Shown here in pieces: positions 1 through 9,973 of a stretch of 43,641 bases of DNA. Every line of letters begins with the position of its first letter. Positions within the stretch are counted from its first letter, which is position 1. The stretch comes from Erwinia oleae (GTDB taxonomy: Bacteria > Pseudomonadota > Gammaproteobacteria > Enterobacterales > Enterobacteriaceae): assembly GCF_000770305.1 (NCBI RefSeq), contig NZ_JNVB01000035.1, forward strand, positions 1 to 43,641. Direction: 5' to 3'. The position numbers were made by a program, and so were the translations under genes. Under the pieces are notes generated by a model. The model had not been told where the DNA came from. It made no database searches and saw only the letters and a program-made list of their open reading frames with translations.

Positions 1-143
1 TTCAGGTAGTAAAAGGGGAGGTAACGGTCAACGGCGAGCAGGCTTCCACCAGCGACGCGTTTGCCATTTGGGACGAACCCCATCTGCACATCAGCGCCGA
101 CAGCGCGGCGGAAATTCTGCTGTTCGATCTGCCTGCTGTCTGA
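1..143 (+). CDS. yhhW: YhhW pirin-family protein (quercetin 2,3-dioxygenase type), C-terminal fragment
   Basis: Only the last 46 codons are inside the window. The reading frame starts at base 3 and ends at the TGA at 141-143. The residues (VNGEQASTSDAFAIWDE, then a tail ending LLFDLPAV) match the end of E. coli YhhW, a bicupin metal-dependent quercetinase of the pirin family. E. coli yhhW also lies directly before gntR, so position supports the call. The metal-binding N-terminal cupin is outside the window and cannot be checked. Confidence 0.85.
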   Translation, partial: QVVKGEVTVNGEQASTSDAFAIWDEPHLHISADSAAEILLFDLPAV

Positions 144-155
144 TCCCTGCGATTT

Positions 156-181
156 GGGTGCGGCAAGCCGCGCCCTTTTTG
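156..181 (+). terminator. Rho-independent terminator after yhhW
   Basis: A GC-rich hairpin begins 12 bases after the yhhW stop. Its arms GGGTGCGG and CCGCGCCC pair with one G-T wobble around a small AAG-type loop, and five T follow. It separates yhhW from gntR. Confidence 0.7.
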
Positions 182-218
182 TTACACTCTCTTTATCTCT
201 CCCTCACCTGACATGACG

Positions 219-1214
219 ATGAAGAAGAAAAGACCGGTATTACAGGACGTTGCCGATCGCGTGGGCATCACAAAAATGACCGTCAGCCGCTATCTGCGCA
301 ACCCCGATCAGGTTTCCGCCGCGCTACGAAGCCGCATCGCCGAGGCGCTGGACGCGCTGGGCTACATTCCTAATCGCGCGCCCGATATCCTTTCCAATTC
401 CACCAGTCGGGCGATTGGCGTGCTGCTGCCATCGCTGACCAACCAGGTGTTTGCCGACGTACTGCGCGGTATCGAAACGGTCACCGACGCGGCGGGCTAT
501 CAGACCATGCTCGGTCATTTCGGTTACAGCGCAGAAAAAGAAGAGTTGCAGATGCGCTCGCTGCTGGGCTGGAACATTGACGGACTGATCCTCACCGAGC
601 GCACCCACACGCCGGGCAGCCTGAAAATGCTTGAAACCGCCGGGATCCCGGTGCTGGAGATGATGGACAGCGTATCGCCCTGTCTGGATATGGCGGTCGG
701 CTTCGATAACGTTGAGGCCGCCCGGCAGATGACGCAGGCCATTTTGAAGCGCGGCCATCACCATACCGTCTACCTCGGCGCGCGCCTTGATGAGCGTACG
801 CTACTTAAGCAGCAGGGTTACGAACGGGCAATGCGCGAAGCGGGGCGAACGCCGCACAGCGTAATGATTGAGGATGCCTCGTCATTCTCCCTCGGCGGAC
901 AACTGTTAAAAGAGGCGCAAAAACGCTATCCGCAAACCGACAGCCTGTTCTGCACCAATGATGACCTGGCGGTGGGCGCGATATTCGAATGTCAGCGACA
1001 GGGGCTTCGCGTGCCGCAAGATATGGCTATCGCGGGTTTTCACGGTCACGATATCACCCAGGTGATGACGCCGCCGCTGGCGACGGTGATCACGCCGCGC
1101 GAGCAGATGGGGCGTGAGTCCGCCACGCTTTTGCTGGCGCGCATCCGCGGGGAACAGGTGCCCGATCGGCCCGTAGACGTGGGGTTTGCCATTTCCGAAG
1201 GCGGCAGCATCTGA
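219..1214 (+). CDS. gntR: Gluconate operon transcriptional repressor GntR (LacI family)
   Basis: GntR represses gluconate uptake and phosphorylation genes and is released by gluconate. The protein has 331 residues, as in E. coli, if translation starts at the ATG at 219, giving MKKKRPVLQDVADRVG. An in-frame ATG two codons earlier (213) is possible; neither has a strong ribosome binding site. The helix-turn-helix spans about residues 7-26, with LQDVADRVGITKMTVSRYL typical of the LacI family. A periplasmic-binding-protein-like effector domain follows from about residue 60, and CTNDDLAVGA and IAGFHGHD are near-identical to E. coli GntR. It lies just upstream of its targets gntK and gntU, in the same orientation, as in E. 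coli. Confidence 0.96.
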   Translation: MKKKRPVLQDVADRVGITKMTVSRYLRNPDQVSAALRSRIAEALDALGYIPNRAPDILSNSTSRAIGVLLPSLTNQVFADVLRGIETVTDAAGYQTMLGHFGYSAEKEELQMRSLLGWNIDGLILTERTHTPGSLKMLETAGIPVLEMMDSVSPCLDMAVGFDNVEAARQMTQAILKRGHHHTVYLGARLDERTLLKQQGYERAMREAGRTPHSVMIEDASSFSLGGQLLKEAQKRYPQTDSLFCTNDDLAVGAIFECQRQGLRVPQDMAIAGFHGHDITQVMTPPLATVITPREQMGRESATLLLARIRGEQVPDRPVDVGFAISEGGSI

Positions 1215-1270
1215 TGCTATCCGGCATCATTTTGACGAAATGTGCCTGCCTGGTCTGAAATTGCCATTTT

Positions 1271-1286
1271 TTTGAAGCGGTTCACA
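1271..1286 (+). promoter_or_regulatory. Candidate CRP site upstream of gntK
   Basis: TTTGA, six bases, TCACA matches the CRP consensus TGTGA-N6-TCACA at 9 of 10 positions. Its centre is about 70 bases upstream of the start point expected from the -10 element at 1336-1341, a class I position. Gluconate genes of E. coli are under catabolite control, so the site is plausible. It is called by eye only. Confidence 0.55.
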
Positions 1287-1312
1287 GATACCACCTTTTT
1301 CTTGCACAGGTG

Positions 1313-1341
1313 TTGCCTTGCATGGCACGCATCCAGACAAT
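1313..1341 (+). promoter_or_regulatory. Candidate sigma-70 promoter of gntKU
   Basis: TTGCCT at 1313-1318 and GACAAT at 1336-1341 are separated by 17 bases. The GntR operator begins inside the -10 element, so bound repressor would block polymerase. The CRP-like site is correctly placed upstream. Confidence 0.45.
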
Positions 1342-1355
1342 GTTACCGATAACAA
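1340..1355 (+). promoter_or_regulatory. GntR operator of gntKU
   Basis: ATGTTACCGATAACAA is an inverted repeat, GTTA-N4-TAAC, that fits the GntR operator pattern ATGTTACCCGTAACAT. It lies 44 bases before the gntK start codon and overlaps the candidate -10 element. The repressor gene is the next gene upstream. Confidence 0.75.
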
Positions 1356-1398
1356 ATCGCGTTGACGCCTCTTCTCAACCTTTTGCGGAGCAGAAAAT

Positions 1399-1938
1399 AT
1401 GAACACCTCCCCGTCGTCCCATCACGTTTTTGTGCTGATGGGCGTTTCAGGAAGCGGCAAATCCGCCGTTGCCAGCGCTGTGGCCTGGCAGCTTAAAGCC
1501 GCTTTTCTCGATGGGGATTTTCTCCATCCTCGCGCCAATATTGAGAAAATGGCTGCCGGCCATCCGTTGAACGATGAGGATCGCCAGCCGTGGCTTGAGT
1601 CCATTAATGATGCGGCTTTCGCCATGCAGCGCACCAATGCGGTGTCGCTGATCGTCTGCTCTGCGTTGAAAAAGCGCTATCGCGATATTCTGCGTAAAGG
1701 CAATGAGAACCTCTCTTTCATCTACATGAAAGGTGATTTCGATACTATCGAAGCACGCCTGCGCGCGCGCAAAGGGCATTTCTTTAAGCCGCAGATGCTG
1801 GTTACCCAGTTTGAAACGCTGGAAGCGCCGGGCGACGATGAGCCGAACGTGCTGGTAGTCGATATTGCGCAATCGCTGGACAAGGTTGTGGCCGAAACGA
1901 TTGCCACCATCGACAATGTGGTCAATCCGGGGGCGTAA
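1399..1938 (+). CDS. gntK: Gluconokinase
   Basis: GntK phosphorylates gluconate with ATP to give 6-phosphogluconate, which enters the Entner-Doudoroff and pentose phosphate pathways. The protein is 179 residues (E. coli about 175). A Walker A loop, GVSGSGKS, lies at residues 15-22, and the LDGDFLHPRANIEKM segment is typical of thermoresistant gluconokinases. CSALKKRYRDILR marks the lid and substrate region. The start is preceded by GCGGAG. The stop overlaps the gntU start codon by one base (TAATG), which implies translational coupling. GntR and CRP probably control it through the sites upstream. Confidence 0.95.
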   Translation: MNTSPSSHHVFVLMGVSGSGKSAVASAVAWQLKAAFLDGDFLHPRANIEKMAAGHPLNDEDRQPWLESINDAAFAMQRTNAVSLIVCSALKKRYRDILRKGNENLSFIYMKGDFDTIEARLRARKGHFFKPQMLVTQFETLEAPGDDEPNVLVVDIAQSLDKVVAETIATIDNVVNPGA

Positions 1939-3278
1939 TGGCAACGGCAACGCTGGTTTTAACGGCGGCGGGTTCCGTTCTGCTGCTGCTTTTTCTGGTC
2001 ATGAAAGCACGTATGCACGCTTTCCTTGCCCTGATGTTGGTGTCGGTCGGCGCCGGCGTTTTTTCCGGCATGCCGCTGGATAAAATCGCCGATACCATGC
2101 AAAAAGGCATGGGCGGCACGCTGGGCTTTTTAGCCATTGTGGTGGCGCTTGGCGCGATGTTCGGCAAGATTTTGCATGAGACCGGCGCGGTCGATCAGAT
2201 AGCCATTAAGATGCTGAAAACCTTTGGCGAACACCGTGCGCACTATGCCATGGGCATCGCCGGGCTGATCTGCGCGCTGCCGCTCTTTTTTGAAGTGGCG
2301 ATCGTGCTGCTGATCAGCATCGCCTTTGCCGTCGCGCGTCGAACCAATGACAATCTGGTGAAGCTGGTAATCCCGCTGTTTGCCGGTGTCGCTGCGTCTG
2401 CCGCTTTTTTGATGCCCGGCCCGGCACCAATGCTGCTTGCCTCGCAGATGCACGTTGATTTCGGCTGGATGATCCTGCTTGGCCTGTGCGCGGCGCTGCC
2501 GGGCATGCTGATCGCCGGGCCGCTGTTCGGCAATTTTATCAGCCGCCGGGTGACCTTTACTTTGCCTGAAGATACGCACCATCCTGAATTTGAAGAGAGC
2601 ACGCTGCCGTCGTTTGGCTTCAGCCTGTCGCTGATTCTGTTTCCGCTGGTATTGGTGGGTTTAAAAACCATCGGCGCGCGTTTCGCCCCGCAGGGCAGCA
2701 CGCTTTATCAGTGGCTGGAGTTTGTCGGTCATCCGTTTATCGCCATTTTAGTGGCCTGCCTGGTGGCGATTTATGGCCTGGCGTATCGGCAGGGAATGGA
2801 TAAAGAGCGCGTGATGGCGATCTGCGGCAGCGCGCTGCAACCGGCGGGCATCATTTTGCTGGTGATCGGCGCCGGTGGCGTATTTAAGCAGGTGCTGGTG
2901 GATTCAGGCGTTGGCCCGGCGTTGGGCAATGCCCTGACCAGCGCGGGACTGCCGGTGGCGCTCGCCTGCTTTATTCTTGCGGCGGCGGTGCGGATTATTC
3001 AGGGATCGGCGACGGTCGCCTGTCTGACGGCCGTTGGACTGATCATGCCCGTTATCGAGCCGCTGCACTATTCAGGCGCGCAGATGGCTGCGCTGTCGAT
3101 CTGCATCGCGGGCGGTTCTATCGTGGTCAGCCACGTTAACGATGCGGGTTTCTGGCTGTTTGGCCGCTTCACCGGCGCCACGGAAGGGCAAACGTTGAAA
3201 ACCTGGACGATAATGGAAACGCTGCTCGGCACCAGCGGCGCACTGGTCGGGATGATCGCGTTTACGCTGCTGTCGTAA
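1938..3278 (+). CDS. gntU: Gluconate permease GntU (GntP family)
   Basis: A 446-residue inner-membrane protein with about a dozen hydrophobic segments. It imports gluconate by proton symport and feeds GntK. GntP-family signatures include an early glycine-rich segment (KGMGGTLGFLAIVVALGAMFG), a DNLVKL-type loop near residue 138, and IQGSATVACLTA in the C-terminal half. The ATG shares a base with the gntK stop, giving a two-gene operon as in E. coli gntKU. The symbol rests mainly on this gntK-coupled position. Other GntP paralogues have similar sequences, so transport affinity cannot be read from the sequence. Confidence 0.9.
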   Translation: MATATLVLTAAGSVLLLLFLVMKARMHAFLALMLVSVGAGVFSGMPLDKIADTMQKGMGGTLGFLAIVVALGAMFGKILHETGAVDQIAIKMLKTFGEHRAHYAMGIAGLICALPLFFEVAIVLLISIAFAVARRTNDNLVKLVIPLFAGVAASAAFLMPGPAPMLLASQMHVDFGWMILLGLCAALPGMLIAGPLFGNFISRRVTFTLPEDTHHPEFEESTLPSFGFSLSLILFPLVLVGLKTIGARFAPQGSTLYQWLEFVGHPFIAILVACLVAIYGLAYRQGMDKERVMAICGSALQPAGIILLVIGAGGVFKQVLVDSGVGPALGNALTSAGLPVALACFILAAAVRIIQGSATVACLTAVGLIMPVIEPLHYSGAQMAALSICIAGGSIVVSHVNDAGFWLFGRFTGATEGQTLKTWTIMETLLGTSGALVGMIAFTLLS

Positions 3279-3318
3279 TCCTGCCGCGCGGGCGAACGGC
3301 GTCGTTGAGGGGCAGCCT

Positions 3319-3345
3319 GCCGGGACGTCGTAAATCCGTCCCGGC
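3319..3345. terminator. Hairpin between convergent gntU and yhgN
   Basis: A perfect 9-bp stem, GCCGGGACG and CGTCCCGGC, surrounds a nine-base loop, 40 bases after the gntU stop. No strong T-run follows on either strand, so the terminator role is inferred from its place between convergent genes. Nothing else recognisable lies in 3279-3446. Confidence 0.4.
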
Positions 3346-3446
3346 TCTTCTGAGGCCAACGGTGTTGTCTTCAGCTTCAACAAGCAACGGCAGGGAGAGG
3401 CTGTTCGCAGGCGCTGGCCGTCCAGCCCAGGGATACGCGATGAGCC

Positions 3447-4040
3447 TTAAATCTTCAGATAAGCGCGAATGCCGTCAAGAAACATCTGCGTGGCTAACAT
3501 AATCAGGATCAGTCCCATCAGCCGCTCCAGCGCGTTCACGCCTTTCTCTCCCAGCAGCCGCAAAAACAGCCCGGAAAGCAGCAGGATAATCACCGTGGCG
3601 CCCCATGCAATCAGCAGTGCGCCAACCAGATGAGACATCTGGTCGGGATACTGATGCGACAGCAGCATCAGCGTCGCCAGCAACGACGGTCCGGCAACCA
3701 GCGGGATCGCCAGCGGAACCAGAAAGGGTTCTTCACCGGCGGAAAGCCCGCTGCTGCTGCTTTCGTGGGAGGGAAAAATCATTTTTATCGCAATCAAAAA
3801 CAGAATGATGCCGCCCGAAATCGATACCGTTTCCGTACGCAAATTAAGAAAGGCGAGAATTTTTTCTCCGGCAAAGAGAAACAGCAGCATGATCACCAGG
3901 GCAATCAGCATTTCGCGGATAAGCACCATCCGGCGACGTTTTGGCTCCAGATGCTTTAAAACCGACATAAAAATCGGCAAATTGCCCAGCGGATCCATTA
4001 TCAGCAACAATAATACTGTTGCCGAAATCATTTCAGTCAT
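3447..4040 (-). CDS. yhgN: MarC-family inner membrane protein YhgN
   Basis: A 197-residue integral membrane protein, the same length as E. coli YhgN. Six hydrophobic segments are evident. The first ends near LLIMDPLGNLPIFM, and the LVPLAIPLVAGPSLLATLMLL segment (residues about 111-130) is the MarC-family signature with conserved Pro and Gly. The family is annotated as NAAT-type transporters, but its physiological substrate is not established, and the old link to multiple antibiotic resistance is no longer accepted. It is transcribed towards gntU and away from asd, the same arrangement as in E. coli. Confidence 0.92.
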   Translation of the reverse strand: MTEMISATVLLLLIMDPLGNLPIFMSVLKHLEPKRRRMVLIREMLIALVIMLLFLFAGEKILAFLNLRTETVSISGGIILFLIAIKMIFPSHESSSSGLSAGEEPFLVPLAIPLVAGPSLLATLMLLSHQYPDQMSHLVGALLIAWGATVIILLLSGLFLRLLGEKGVNALERLMGLILIMLATQMFLDGIRAYLKI

Positions 4041-4267
4041 TGTAATTATTCTCTTAATTATCAGGTTTGCATCGGGTTATAAGCAGCGCTGCTAAAAAAA
4101 CGCCGTTAATCGATTTAATTCACTTGCCACTTCTGCTGCATTTTGTAAGGTAAATGCAGATCGTTTTCTTATTCTATTTACTCTAACAGGTCAGATGCGA
4201 CTGACGCAGCCCGTTTTCAGGCACGAAGCCGGAAAAAACTGCGCATGTCGTCTGAAGCAGGTACAAC

Positions 4268-5377
4268 ATGAAATCAGTGGGTTTGATCGGCTGGCGCGGC
4301 ATGGTGGGTTCCGTGCTGATGCAGCGTATGAGCGAAGAGCGTGATTTCGACGCTATTCGCCCGGTTTTTTTCTCAACGTCTCAGCACGGTCAGACCGCGC
4401 CTGAATTCGGCGGCGTTGCTGCGGGCGTGCTTCAGGATGCTTACAACATCGACGGCCTGAAAGCGCTGGACATCATTATTACCTGCCAGGGCGGTGACTA
4501 TACCACCGAAGTCTATCCAAAACTGCGTGCTTCTGGCTGGCAGGGTTACTGGATTGATGCCGCCTCCACGCTGCGTATGCAGGACGATGCCATTATCATC
4601 CTCGATCCGGTTAACCATCACGTTATTCGTCAGGGCCTGGAAAAGGGCATCAAAACCTTTGCTGGCGGCAACTGCACCGTCAGCCTGATGCTGATGTCGC
4701 TGGGCGGGCTGTTCGCCAGCAACCTGGTTGAGTGGGCCTCGGTCGCCACTTATCAGGCGGCCTCCGGCGGCGGCGCGCGCCACATGCGCGAACTGCTGAG
4801 CCAGATGGGCATGTTGCATGATGGCGTGGCGACCGATCTACAAAACCCGGCGTCGGCCATTCTGGATATTGAACGCAAGGTCACTGAGATGAGCCGCAGC
4901 GGCGTGCTGCCGACGGACAACTTCGGTGTGCCGCTGGCGGGCAGCCTGATCCCGTGGATCGATAAACAGCTGGAGAACGGCCAGAGCCGCGAAGAGTGGA
5001 AAGGGCAGGCGGAAACCAATAAAATTCTGCAACCGGCCGCGACCATTCCCGTTGACGGCCTTTGCGTGCGCGTTGGCGCGCTGCGTTGTCACAGCCAGGC
5101 CTTCACGCTGAAGCTGAAAAAAGACGTGCCGCTGCATGATATTGAACAGATGCTGGCCGCGCATAACGCGTGGGTCAACGTGGTGCCTAACGACCGCGAA
5201 GTGACCATGCGTGAACTTACGCCTGCCGCCGTGACCGGCACGCTGAAAACGCCCGTTGGCCGCCTGCGTAAGCTGAATATGGGGCCGGAGTATCTCTCCG
5301 CCTTTACCGTCGGCGACCAGCTACTCTGGGGCGCGGCCGAACCGCTGCGTCGTATGCTGCGCCTGCTGGTGGATTAA
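4268..5377 (+). CDS. asd: Aspartate-semialdehyde dehydrogenase
   Basis: Asd reduces aspartyl-4-phosphate to aspartate semialdehyde with NADPH, the branch point to lysine, diaminopimelate, threonine and methionine. The protein is 369 residues (E. coli 367). The N-terminal NADP-binding loop [10 protein letters not shown] covers residues 5-14. The catalytic cysteine is C136 in GGNCTVSLM, and the substrate-binding segment [13 protein letters not shown] and the RCHSQAF histidine are present. The ATG is preceded by GCAGGT. It is a single-gene unit flanked by divergent yhgN and a strong terminator. Confidence 0.97.
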   Translation: MKSVGLIGWRGMVGSVLMQRMSEERDFDAIRPVFFSTSQHGQTAPEFGGVAAGVLQDAYNIDGLKALDIIITCQGGDYTTEVYPKLRASGWQGYWIDAASTLRMQDDAIIILDPVNHHVIRQGLEKGIKTFAGGNCTVSLMLMSLGGLFASNLVEWASVATYQAASGGGARHMRELLSQMGMLHDGVATDLQNPASAILDIERKVTEMSRSGVLPTDNFGVPLAGSLIPWIDKQLENGQSREEWKGQAETNKILQPAATIPVDGLCVRVGALRCHSQAFTLKLKKDVPLHDIEQMLAAHNAWVNVVPNDREVTMRELTPAAVTGTLKTPVGRLRKLNMGPEYLSAFTVGDQLLWGAAEPLRRMLRLLVD

Positions 5378-5384
5378 CCGACTC

Positions 5385-5431
5385 ACCGCCGATCTGCCTT
5401 ATCTCACGATCGGCGGTTTTTATTCTTTTTT
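5385..5431 (+). terminator. Rho-independent terminator of asd
   Basis: A perfect 10-bp stem, ACCGCCGATC and GATCGGCGGT, is followed by a T-rich tract running to about 5431. It begins eight bases after the asd stop codon. Confidence 0.92.
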
Positions 5432-5807
5432 ACCCTGTCATCATGCTTCTTTCAGCGCCGTTCACGTTTTCTGTCTGTTTTTTAATCGTTAAAATTTAAC
5501 CGCAATCGCGCCGTCCTTTTTTTTCCATCAAATCGTGCTGAAAATCTCGGAAATTTTGATCTACAAGCCATATTTTTCTCGTTTCAACCCGAGCTTTTGT
5601 TACGGCCTGGCTATGCTTAAAACTATCGCGTAATCAAAGAGCGACCAGAGTACTGGTCTGAACGCGCTTAAGACATTTAATGCAGGTTGTCGCGCGCTGC
5701 GGCGGTTTTAACAGAGGATGCTCGTCTTCCCCGGCAGCGTGTTTTTGGCTCAATGAAGAGCAGCACATCCCACCGGATCGTCTGCCAAACATCACGGGAA
5801 GAAAGAC
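5432..5807 (+). promoter_or_regulatory. Long leader and promoter region of the glycogen operon
   Basis: This 376-base gap lies between the asd terminator and glgB and contains no convincing gene. It is AT-rich from about 5460 to 5600 and then becomes more GC-rich. A short palindrome, GTTAAAATTTAAC, lies near 5487-5499. No clear CRP site or sigma-70 -35/-10 pair was found by eye. Since glgB is the first gene of the operon, the promoter must lie here, and the leader before the glgB ATG may be long. Confidence 0.5.
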
Positions 5808-7994
5808 ATGTCCGAGCTTACGGATCACTCGCTTATTAATGCTTTATTTTCCGGTCACTACTCTGACCCGTTCGCCCTGTTGGGCATGCACCAGACCAGC
5901 AAAGGGCTGGAGGTGCGCGCACTGCTGCCGGATGCGACCGAGGTCTGGGTCATTGAAACCAACACCGGCCGCAAGTGCGCCCGACTTGAATGTATTGACT
6001 CGCGCGGTTTTTTCCAGAGCGTTATTCCCCGTCGCAAAAATCCTTTCCGTTACCAGCTTGCGGTCACCTGGCACGGTCAGCAGAACCTGATTGATGACGC
6101 TTACCGTTTTGGCCCGCTGCTGGCGGAAATGGACAGCTGGCTGCTGGCGGAAGGCACGCACCTGCGCCCCTATGAAACCATGGGCGCCCATGCGGACGTC
6201 ATTGATGGCGTCATCGGTACGCGTTTTTCAGTCTGGGCGCCCAACGCTCGCCGCGTATCGGTGGTCGGGGATTTTAACTTCTGGGACGGACGCCGCCATC
6301 CGATGCGCTTCCGCCGTGAAATCGGCGTCTGGGAACTGTTTGTGCCCGGCGCGCTCCAGGGACATCTCTATAAATTCGAAATTATCGACGCGCACGGCGA
6401 GCTGCGGCTGAAGGCCGATCCCTATGCCTATGAAGCGCAGATGCGCCCGGAGAGCGCCTCGATGATCTGCGGATTGCCGCCAAAAGTCAGCATGCCGGAA
6501 GTGCGCCAACGCGCCAACGATTTTGATGCGCCCATCTCTATTTACGAAGTGCATTTAGGATCGTGGCGTCGTCATACGGACAACAATTTCTGGCTGAGCT
6601 ACAAAGAGCTGGCCGAGCAACTGGTGCCCTACGCCAAAGAGATGGGTTTTACGCACCTGGAACTGATGCCGATCAACGAGCATCCTTTTGACGGCAGCTG
6701 GGGCTACCAGCCAACCGGCATGTATGCGCCAACCCGCCGCTTCGGCACGCGTGATGAGTTCCGACTGTTTATTGATGCCGCGCACGAAGCCGGGCTGAAC
6801 GTGCTGCTGGACTGGGTGCCGGGCCACTTTCCTTCCGATGACTTCGCGCTGGCGAAATTCGACGGCACCGAGCTGTATGAGCACGGCGACCCGCGCGAAG
6901 GCTACCATCAGGACTGGAACACGCTGATTTATAACTTTGGCCGCCGCGAAGTGAGCAACTTCCTGGCGGGCAATGCGCTTTACTGGCTTGAGCGTTTTGG
7001 CATTGACGGGCTGCGCGTCGACGCCGTTGCCTCAATGATCTATCGCGACTACAGCCGTGCCGAAGGGGAATGGGTGCCGAACCATCTCGGCGGCCGCGAA
7101 AATCTGGAGGCGATCGCCTTCCTGCGCTACACCAACCGCGTACTGGGCCAGGCCGCGCCCGGTTCGGTGACCGTGGCGGAAGAGTCTACCGACTTCCCTG
7201 GCGTGTCGCGTCCGCCGGAAACGGGCGGTCTGGGATTCTGGTACAAATGGAACCTGGGCTGGATGCACGACACGCTGGACTATATGTCGCTGGATCCGGT
7301 GTACCGCAAGCATCACCACAACAACCTGACCTTCGGTATGATCTACAACAGCACCGAAAACTTTGTGCTCCCGCTCTCTCATGATGAGGTGGTACACGGC
7401 AAGAAATCGATTCTCGACAGAATGCCGGGCGACGCGTGGCAGAAATTCGCCAACCTGCGCGCCTACTACGGCTGGATGTTTGGTTTTCCCGGCAAAAAGC
7501 TGTTGTTTATGGGGAACGAATTCGCGCAGGGCAGAGAGTGGAATCACGATACCAGCCTTGACTGGCACCTGCTGGAAGGCGACGACAACTGGCACAACGG
7601 CGTTCAGCGCCTGGTAAAAGATCTTAATCACACCTATCGCGCACATACGCCGCTGCATCAGCTTGATTTCGACGCCATGGGCTTTGAGTGGCTGGTGGTG
7701 GACGATTTCGAAAACTCGGTGCTGATCTTTGCCCGCCGCGACCGCGAGGGCAACGAGGTGATCGTCGCCAGCAACTTCACGCCGGTGACGCGGCATGACT
7801 ACCGTTTTGGCGTTACCGAGCCCGGTAGCTGGCACGAGGTGCTTAATACCGATTCAGGCCACTATCACGGCAGCAATACGGGCAATCAGGGCAGCGTTCA
7901 CAGCCAGCCGCAGCCAGGCCATAATCGGGAGCATTCGCTCAGCATTACGCTGCCGCCGCTTGCCACGCTCTGGCTGGTGAAGGAGGCGCGATGA
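5808..7994 (+). CDS. glgB: 1,4-alpha-glucan branching enzyme
   Basis: GlgB cuts alpha-1,4 glucan chains and re-attaches them as alpha-1,6 branches during glycogen synthesis. The protein is 728 residues, identical in length to E. coli GlgB and collinear with it. An N-terminal module precedes a CBM48-type domain (about residues 115-225, [22 protein letters not shown]). The GH13 barrel follows with nucleophile D405 in [10 protein letters not shown], acid/base E458 in VAEESTDF, and D526 in [10 protein letters not shown]. The stop overlaps the glgX start as ATGA, so the two are translationally coupled. It is the first of five glg genes on this strand. Confidence 0.98.
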   Translation: MSELTDHSLINALFSGHYSDPFALLGMHQTSKGLEVRALLPDATEVWVIETNTGRKCARLECIDSRGFFQSVIPRRKNPFRYQLAVTWHGQQNLIDDAYRFGPLLAEMDSWLLAEGTHLRPYETMGAHADVIDGVIGTRFSVWAPNARRVSVVGDFNFWDGRRHPMRFRREIGVWELFVPGALQGHLYKFEIIDAHGELRLKADPYAYEAQMRPESASMICGLPPKVSMPEVRQRANDFDAPISIYEVHLGSWRRHTDNNFWLSYKELAEQLVPYAKEMGFTHLELMPINEHPFDGSWGYQPTGMYAPTRRFGTRDEFRLFIDAAHEAGLNVLLDWVPGHFPSDDFALAKFDGTELYEHGDPREGYHQDWNTLIYNFGRREVSNFLAGNALYWLERFGIDGLRVDAVASMIYRDYSRAEGEWVPNHLGGRENLEAIAFLRYTNRVLGQAAPGSVTVAEESTDFPGVSRPPETGGLGFWYKWNLGWMHDTLDYMSLDPVYRKHHHNNLTFGMIYNSTENFVLPLSHDEVVHGKKSILDRMPGDAWQKFANLRAYYGWMFGFPGKKLLFMGNEFAQGREWNHDTSLDWHLLEGDDNWHNGVQRLVKDLNHTYRAHTPLHQLDFDAMGFEWLVVDDFENSVLIFARRDREGNEVIVASNFTPVTRHDYRFGVTEPGSWHEVLNTDSGHYHGSNTGNQGSVHSQPQPGHNREHSLSITLPPLATLWLVKEAR

Positions 7995-9961
7995 GCCCAC
8001 TGCTTGCCGGTAAACCGACGCCTGCGGGCGCCGTTTACGACGGCAAAGGCGTCAACTTTGCACTTTTTTCGCGGCACGCAGAGCGGGTGGAACTGTGCCT
8101 GTTCGATAAAAACGGCAAAGAGACGCGGTGGGCTTTGCCTGCGCGCACCGGTGATGTCTGGCATGGTTACCTGTCAGATGCCGAGCCGGGGCAGCGCTAT
8201 GGCTATCGCGTTCACGGCCCCTGGCAGCCGGAAAATGGCCATCGTTTTAATGCGAACAAATTATTAATCGATCCCTGCGCGCTGGCGGTCGACGGGAAGG
8301 TCAGTAAAGACGCGCGCTTTCTCGGCGGTGAATGGGAAAGAGACACGCAGGATAACGCAGCGATAGCACCGAAAAGCGTGGTCGTGGCCAATGATTTCGA
8401 CTGGGAAAACGACAGACCTCCGCGCGTGCCGTGGGGATCAACCGTGCTGTACGAAGCACACGTACGCGGCCTGACGTTGACGCACCCCGATCTGCCGCCT
8501 GACATCCGCGGCACCTATGCGGCGCTGGGCCATCCGGTGATGATCGCGCACTTCACGCGGCTTGGCATCACCAGCCTTGAGCTGCTGCCGGTGGCCTGCT
8601 TCGCCGACGAACCGCGTTTATTGCAAATGGGGCTCAGCAACTATTGGGGCTACAACCCGATGGCGCTGTGGGCGCTTGATGAACGTTATGCGGCGGGCGA
8701 CTGCGCCAGAAACGAATTCCGCCAGGCGGTCAAGGCGCTGCATCAGGCAGGCATCGAAGTGATCCTGGATGTGGTGTTCAACCACACGGCGGAGCTGGAG
8801 GAGATTGGTCCGACGCTGTCGCTGCGTGGCGTGGACAACAAAAGCTACTACTGGCTGGACGACCACGGCGGCTATCAAAACTGGACCGGCTGCGGCAACA
8901 CGCTGAACGTCAGCCAGATGCTGGAGTGGACGCTGGACTGCCTGCGCTACTGGGTGGAGGCGTACCACGTTGACGGCTTCCGCTTTGACCTGGCCCCCGT
9001 GCTGGGACGCACGCCCGATTTCCGGCGCGACGCGGCGTTCTTTACGGCACTGGCGACCGATCCGCTGCTCTCAACGTGCAAGATGATCGCCGAACCGTGG
9101 GATATCGGCCCCAACGGCTATCAGATGGGCAATTTTCCTGCGTCCTTTGCCGAATGGAATGACCGCTTTCGTGACGTGATGCGTCGTTTCTGGCTGCATG
9201 GCGACGTTGCTAACGGCGAGTTCGCGCAGCGGTTTGCTGGCTCAGCTGAGGATTTCAGTGAGGAAGGGCGACTGCCGTCCGCCAGCGTTAACCTGCTCAC
9301 CGCCCACGACGGCTTTACGCTGCGCGATCTGCTCAGCTTTAACGATAAGCACAACGACGCGAACGGTGAACAAAACCGTGACGGCCACGGCAGCAACTTC
9401 AGCCACAACCACGGCGTGGAAGGGCTGGAGGCGCCGGAAAGCGTGATGGAACGGCGTCAGAACAGCGCCAGGGCGCTGTTGGCAACATTGCTGCTGTCGC
9501 AGGGTACGCCAATGCTGCTGGCGGGCGATGAGCTTGGCAACACGCAGCATGGCAACAACAACGCCTACTGTCAGGACAACGCGCTCTCATGGATTGACTG
9601 GCAGGCCATTGACCATCGCCTGTTTGATTTTACCGCCGCGTTGATTCATCTGCGGCGGCGCATTCCTGCACTTCAGCGCGACAGCTGGTGGCAGCCGGAT
9701 GATAACAACGTTAAGTGGCTGGATCAGCATGGCCATCCACTCAATGCCGACGGCTGGCAGCATGGCGCGCATCGCTTACAAATTCACCTGTCGCACGACT
9801 GGATTTTTACCCTTAACGCCACCGAAGAAGTGTGCGATTTCTTGTTACCTCAAGGGGAATGGTGCGCCATTCCCCCCTTCGCCGGGGATGATAACCCGAC
9901 TTCAACAACTGTCTGGCATGCGCCGCCTCATGGTGTATGTGCGTTCCATAAACAATCATAA
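7991..9961 (+). CDS. glgX: Glycogen debranching enzyme GlgX
   Basis: GlgX hydrolyses alpha-1,6 branches of phosphorylase limit dextrins, mainly short stubs left by GlgP. The protein is 656 residues (E. coli 657). It has an N-terminal CBM48-like domain ([20 protein letters not shown]) and a GH13 barrel: [10 protein letters not shown] (region I), [13 protein letters not shown] with the nucleophile Asp (region II), [13 protein letters not shown] with the acid/base Glu (region III) and [13 protein letters not shown] (region IV). Its start codon overlaps the glgB stop, and glgC starts 12 bases after its stop, which places it inside the operon. Confidence 0.97.
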   Translation: MSPLLAGKPTPAGAVYDGKGVNFALFSRHAERVELCLFDKNGKETRWALPARTGDVWHGYLSDAEPGQRYGYRVHGPWQPENGHRFNANKLLIDPCALAVDGKVSKDARFLGGEWERDTQDNAAIAPKSVVVANDFDWENDRPPRVPWGSTVLYEAHVRGLTLTHPDLPPDIRGTYAALGHPVMIAHFTRLGITSLELLPVACFADEPRLLQMGLSNYWGYNPMALWALDERYAAGDCARNEFRQAVKALHQAGIEVILDVVFNHTAELEEIGPTLSLRGVDNKSYYWLDDHGGYQNWTGCGNTLNVSQMLEWTLDCLRYWVEAYHVDGFRFDLAPVLGRTPDFRRDAAFFTALATDPLLSTCKMIAEPWDIGPNGYQMGNFPASFAEWNDRFRDVMRRFWLHGDVANGEFAQRFAGSAEDFSEEGRLPSASVNLLTAHDGFTLRDLLSFNDKHNDANGEQNRDGHGSNFSHNHGVEGLEAPESVMERRQNSARALLATLLLSQGTPMLLAGDELGNTQHGNNNAYCQDNALSWIDWQAIDHRLFDFTAALIHLRRRIPALQRDSWWQPDDNNVKWLDQHGHPLNADGWQHGAHRLQIHLSHDWIFTLNATEEVCDFLLPQGEWCAIPPFAGDDNPTSTTVWHAPPHGVCAFHKQS

Positions 9962-9973
9962 CAGGAGTCAGAC

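Noticed and set aside
7032..7835. 267-codon minus-strand frame inside glgB
   Set aside because: It is antisense to a fully conserved GH13 domain. The protein is rich in His, Arg and Val, as expected of a shadow of GC-rich coding DNA.
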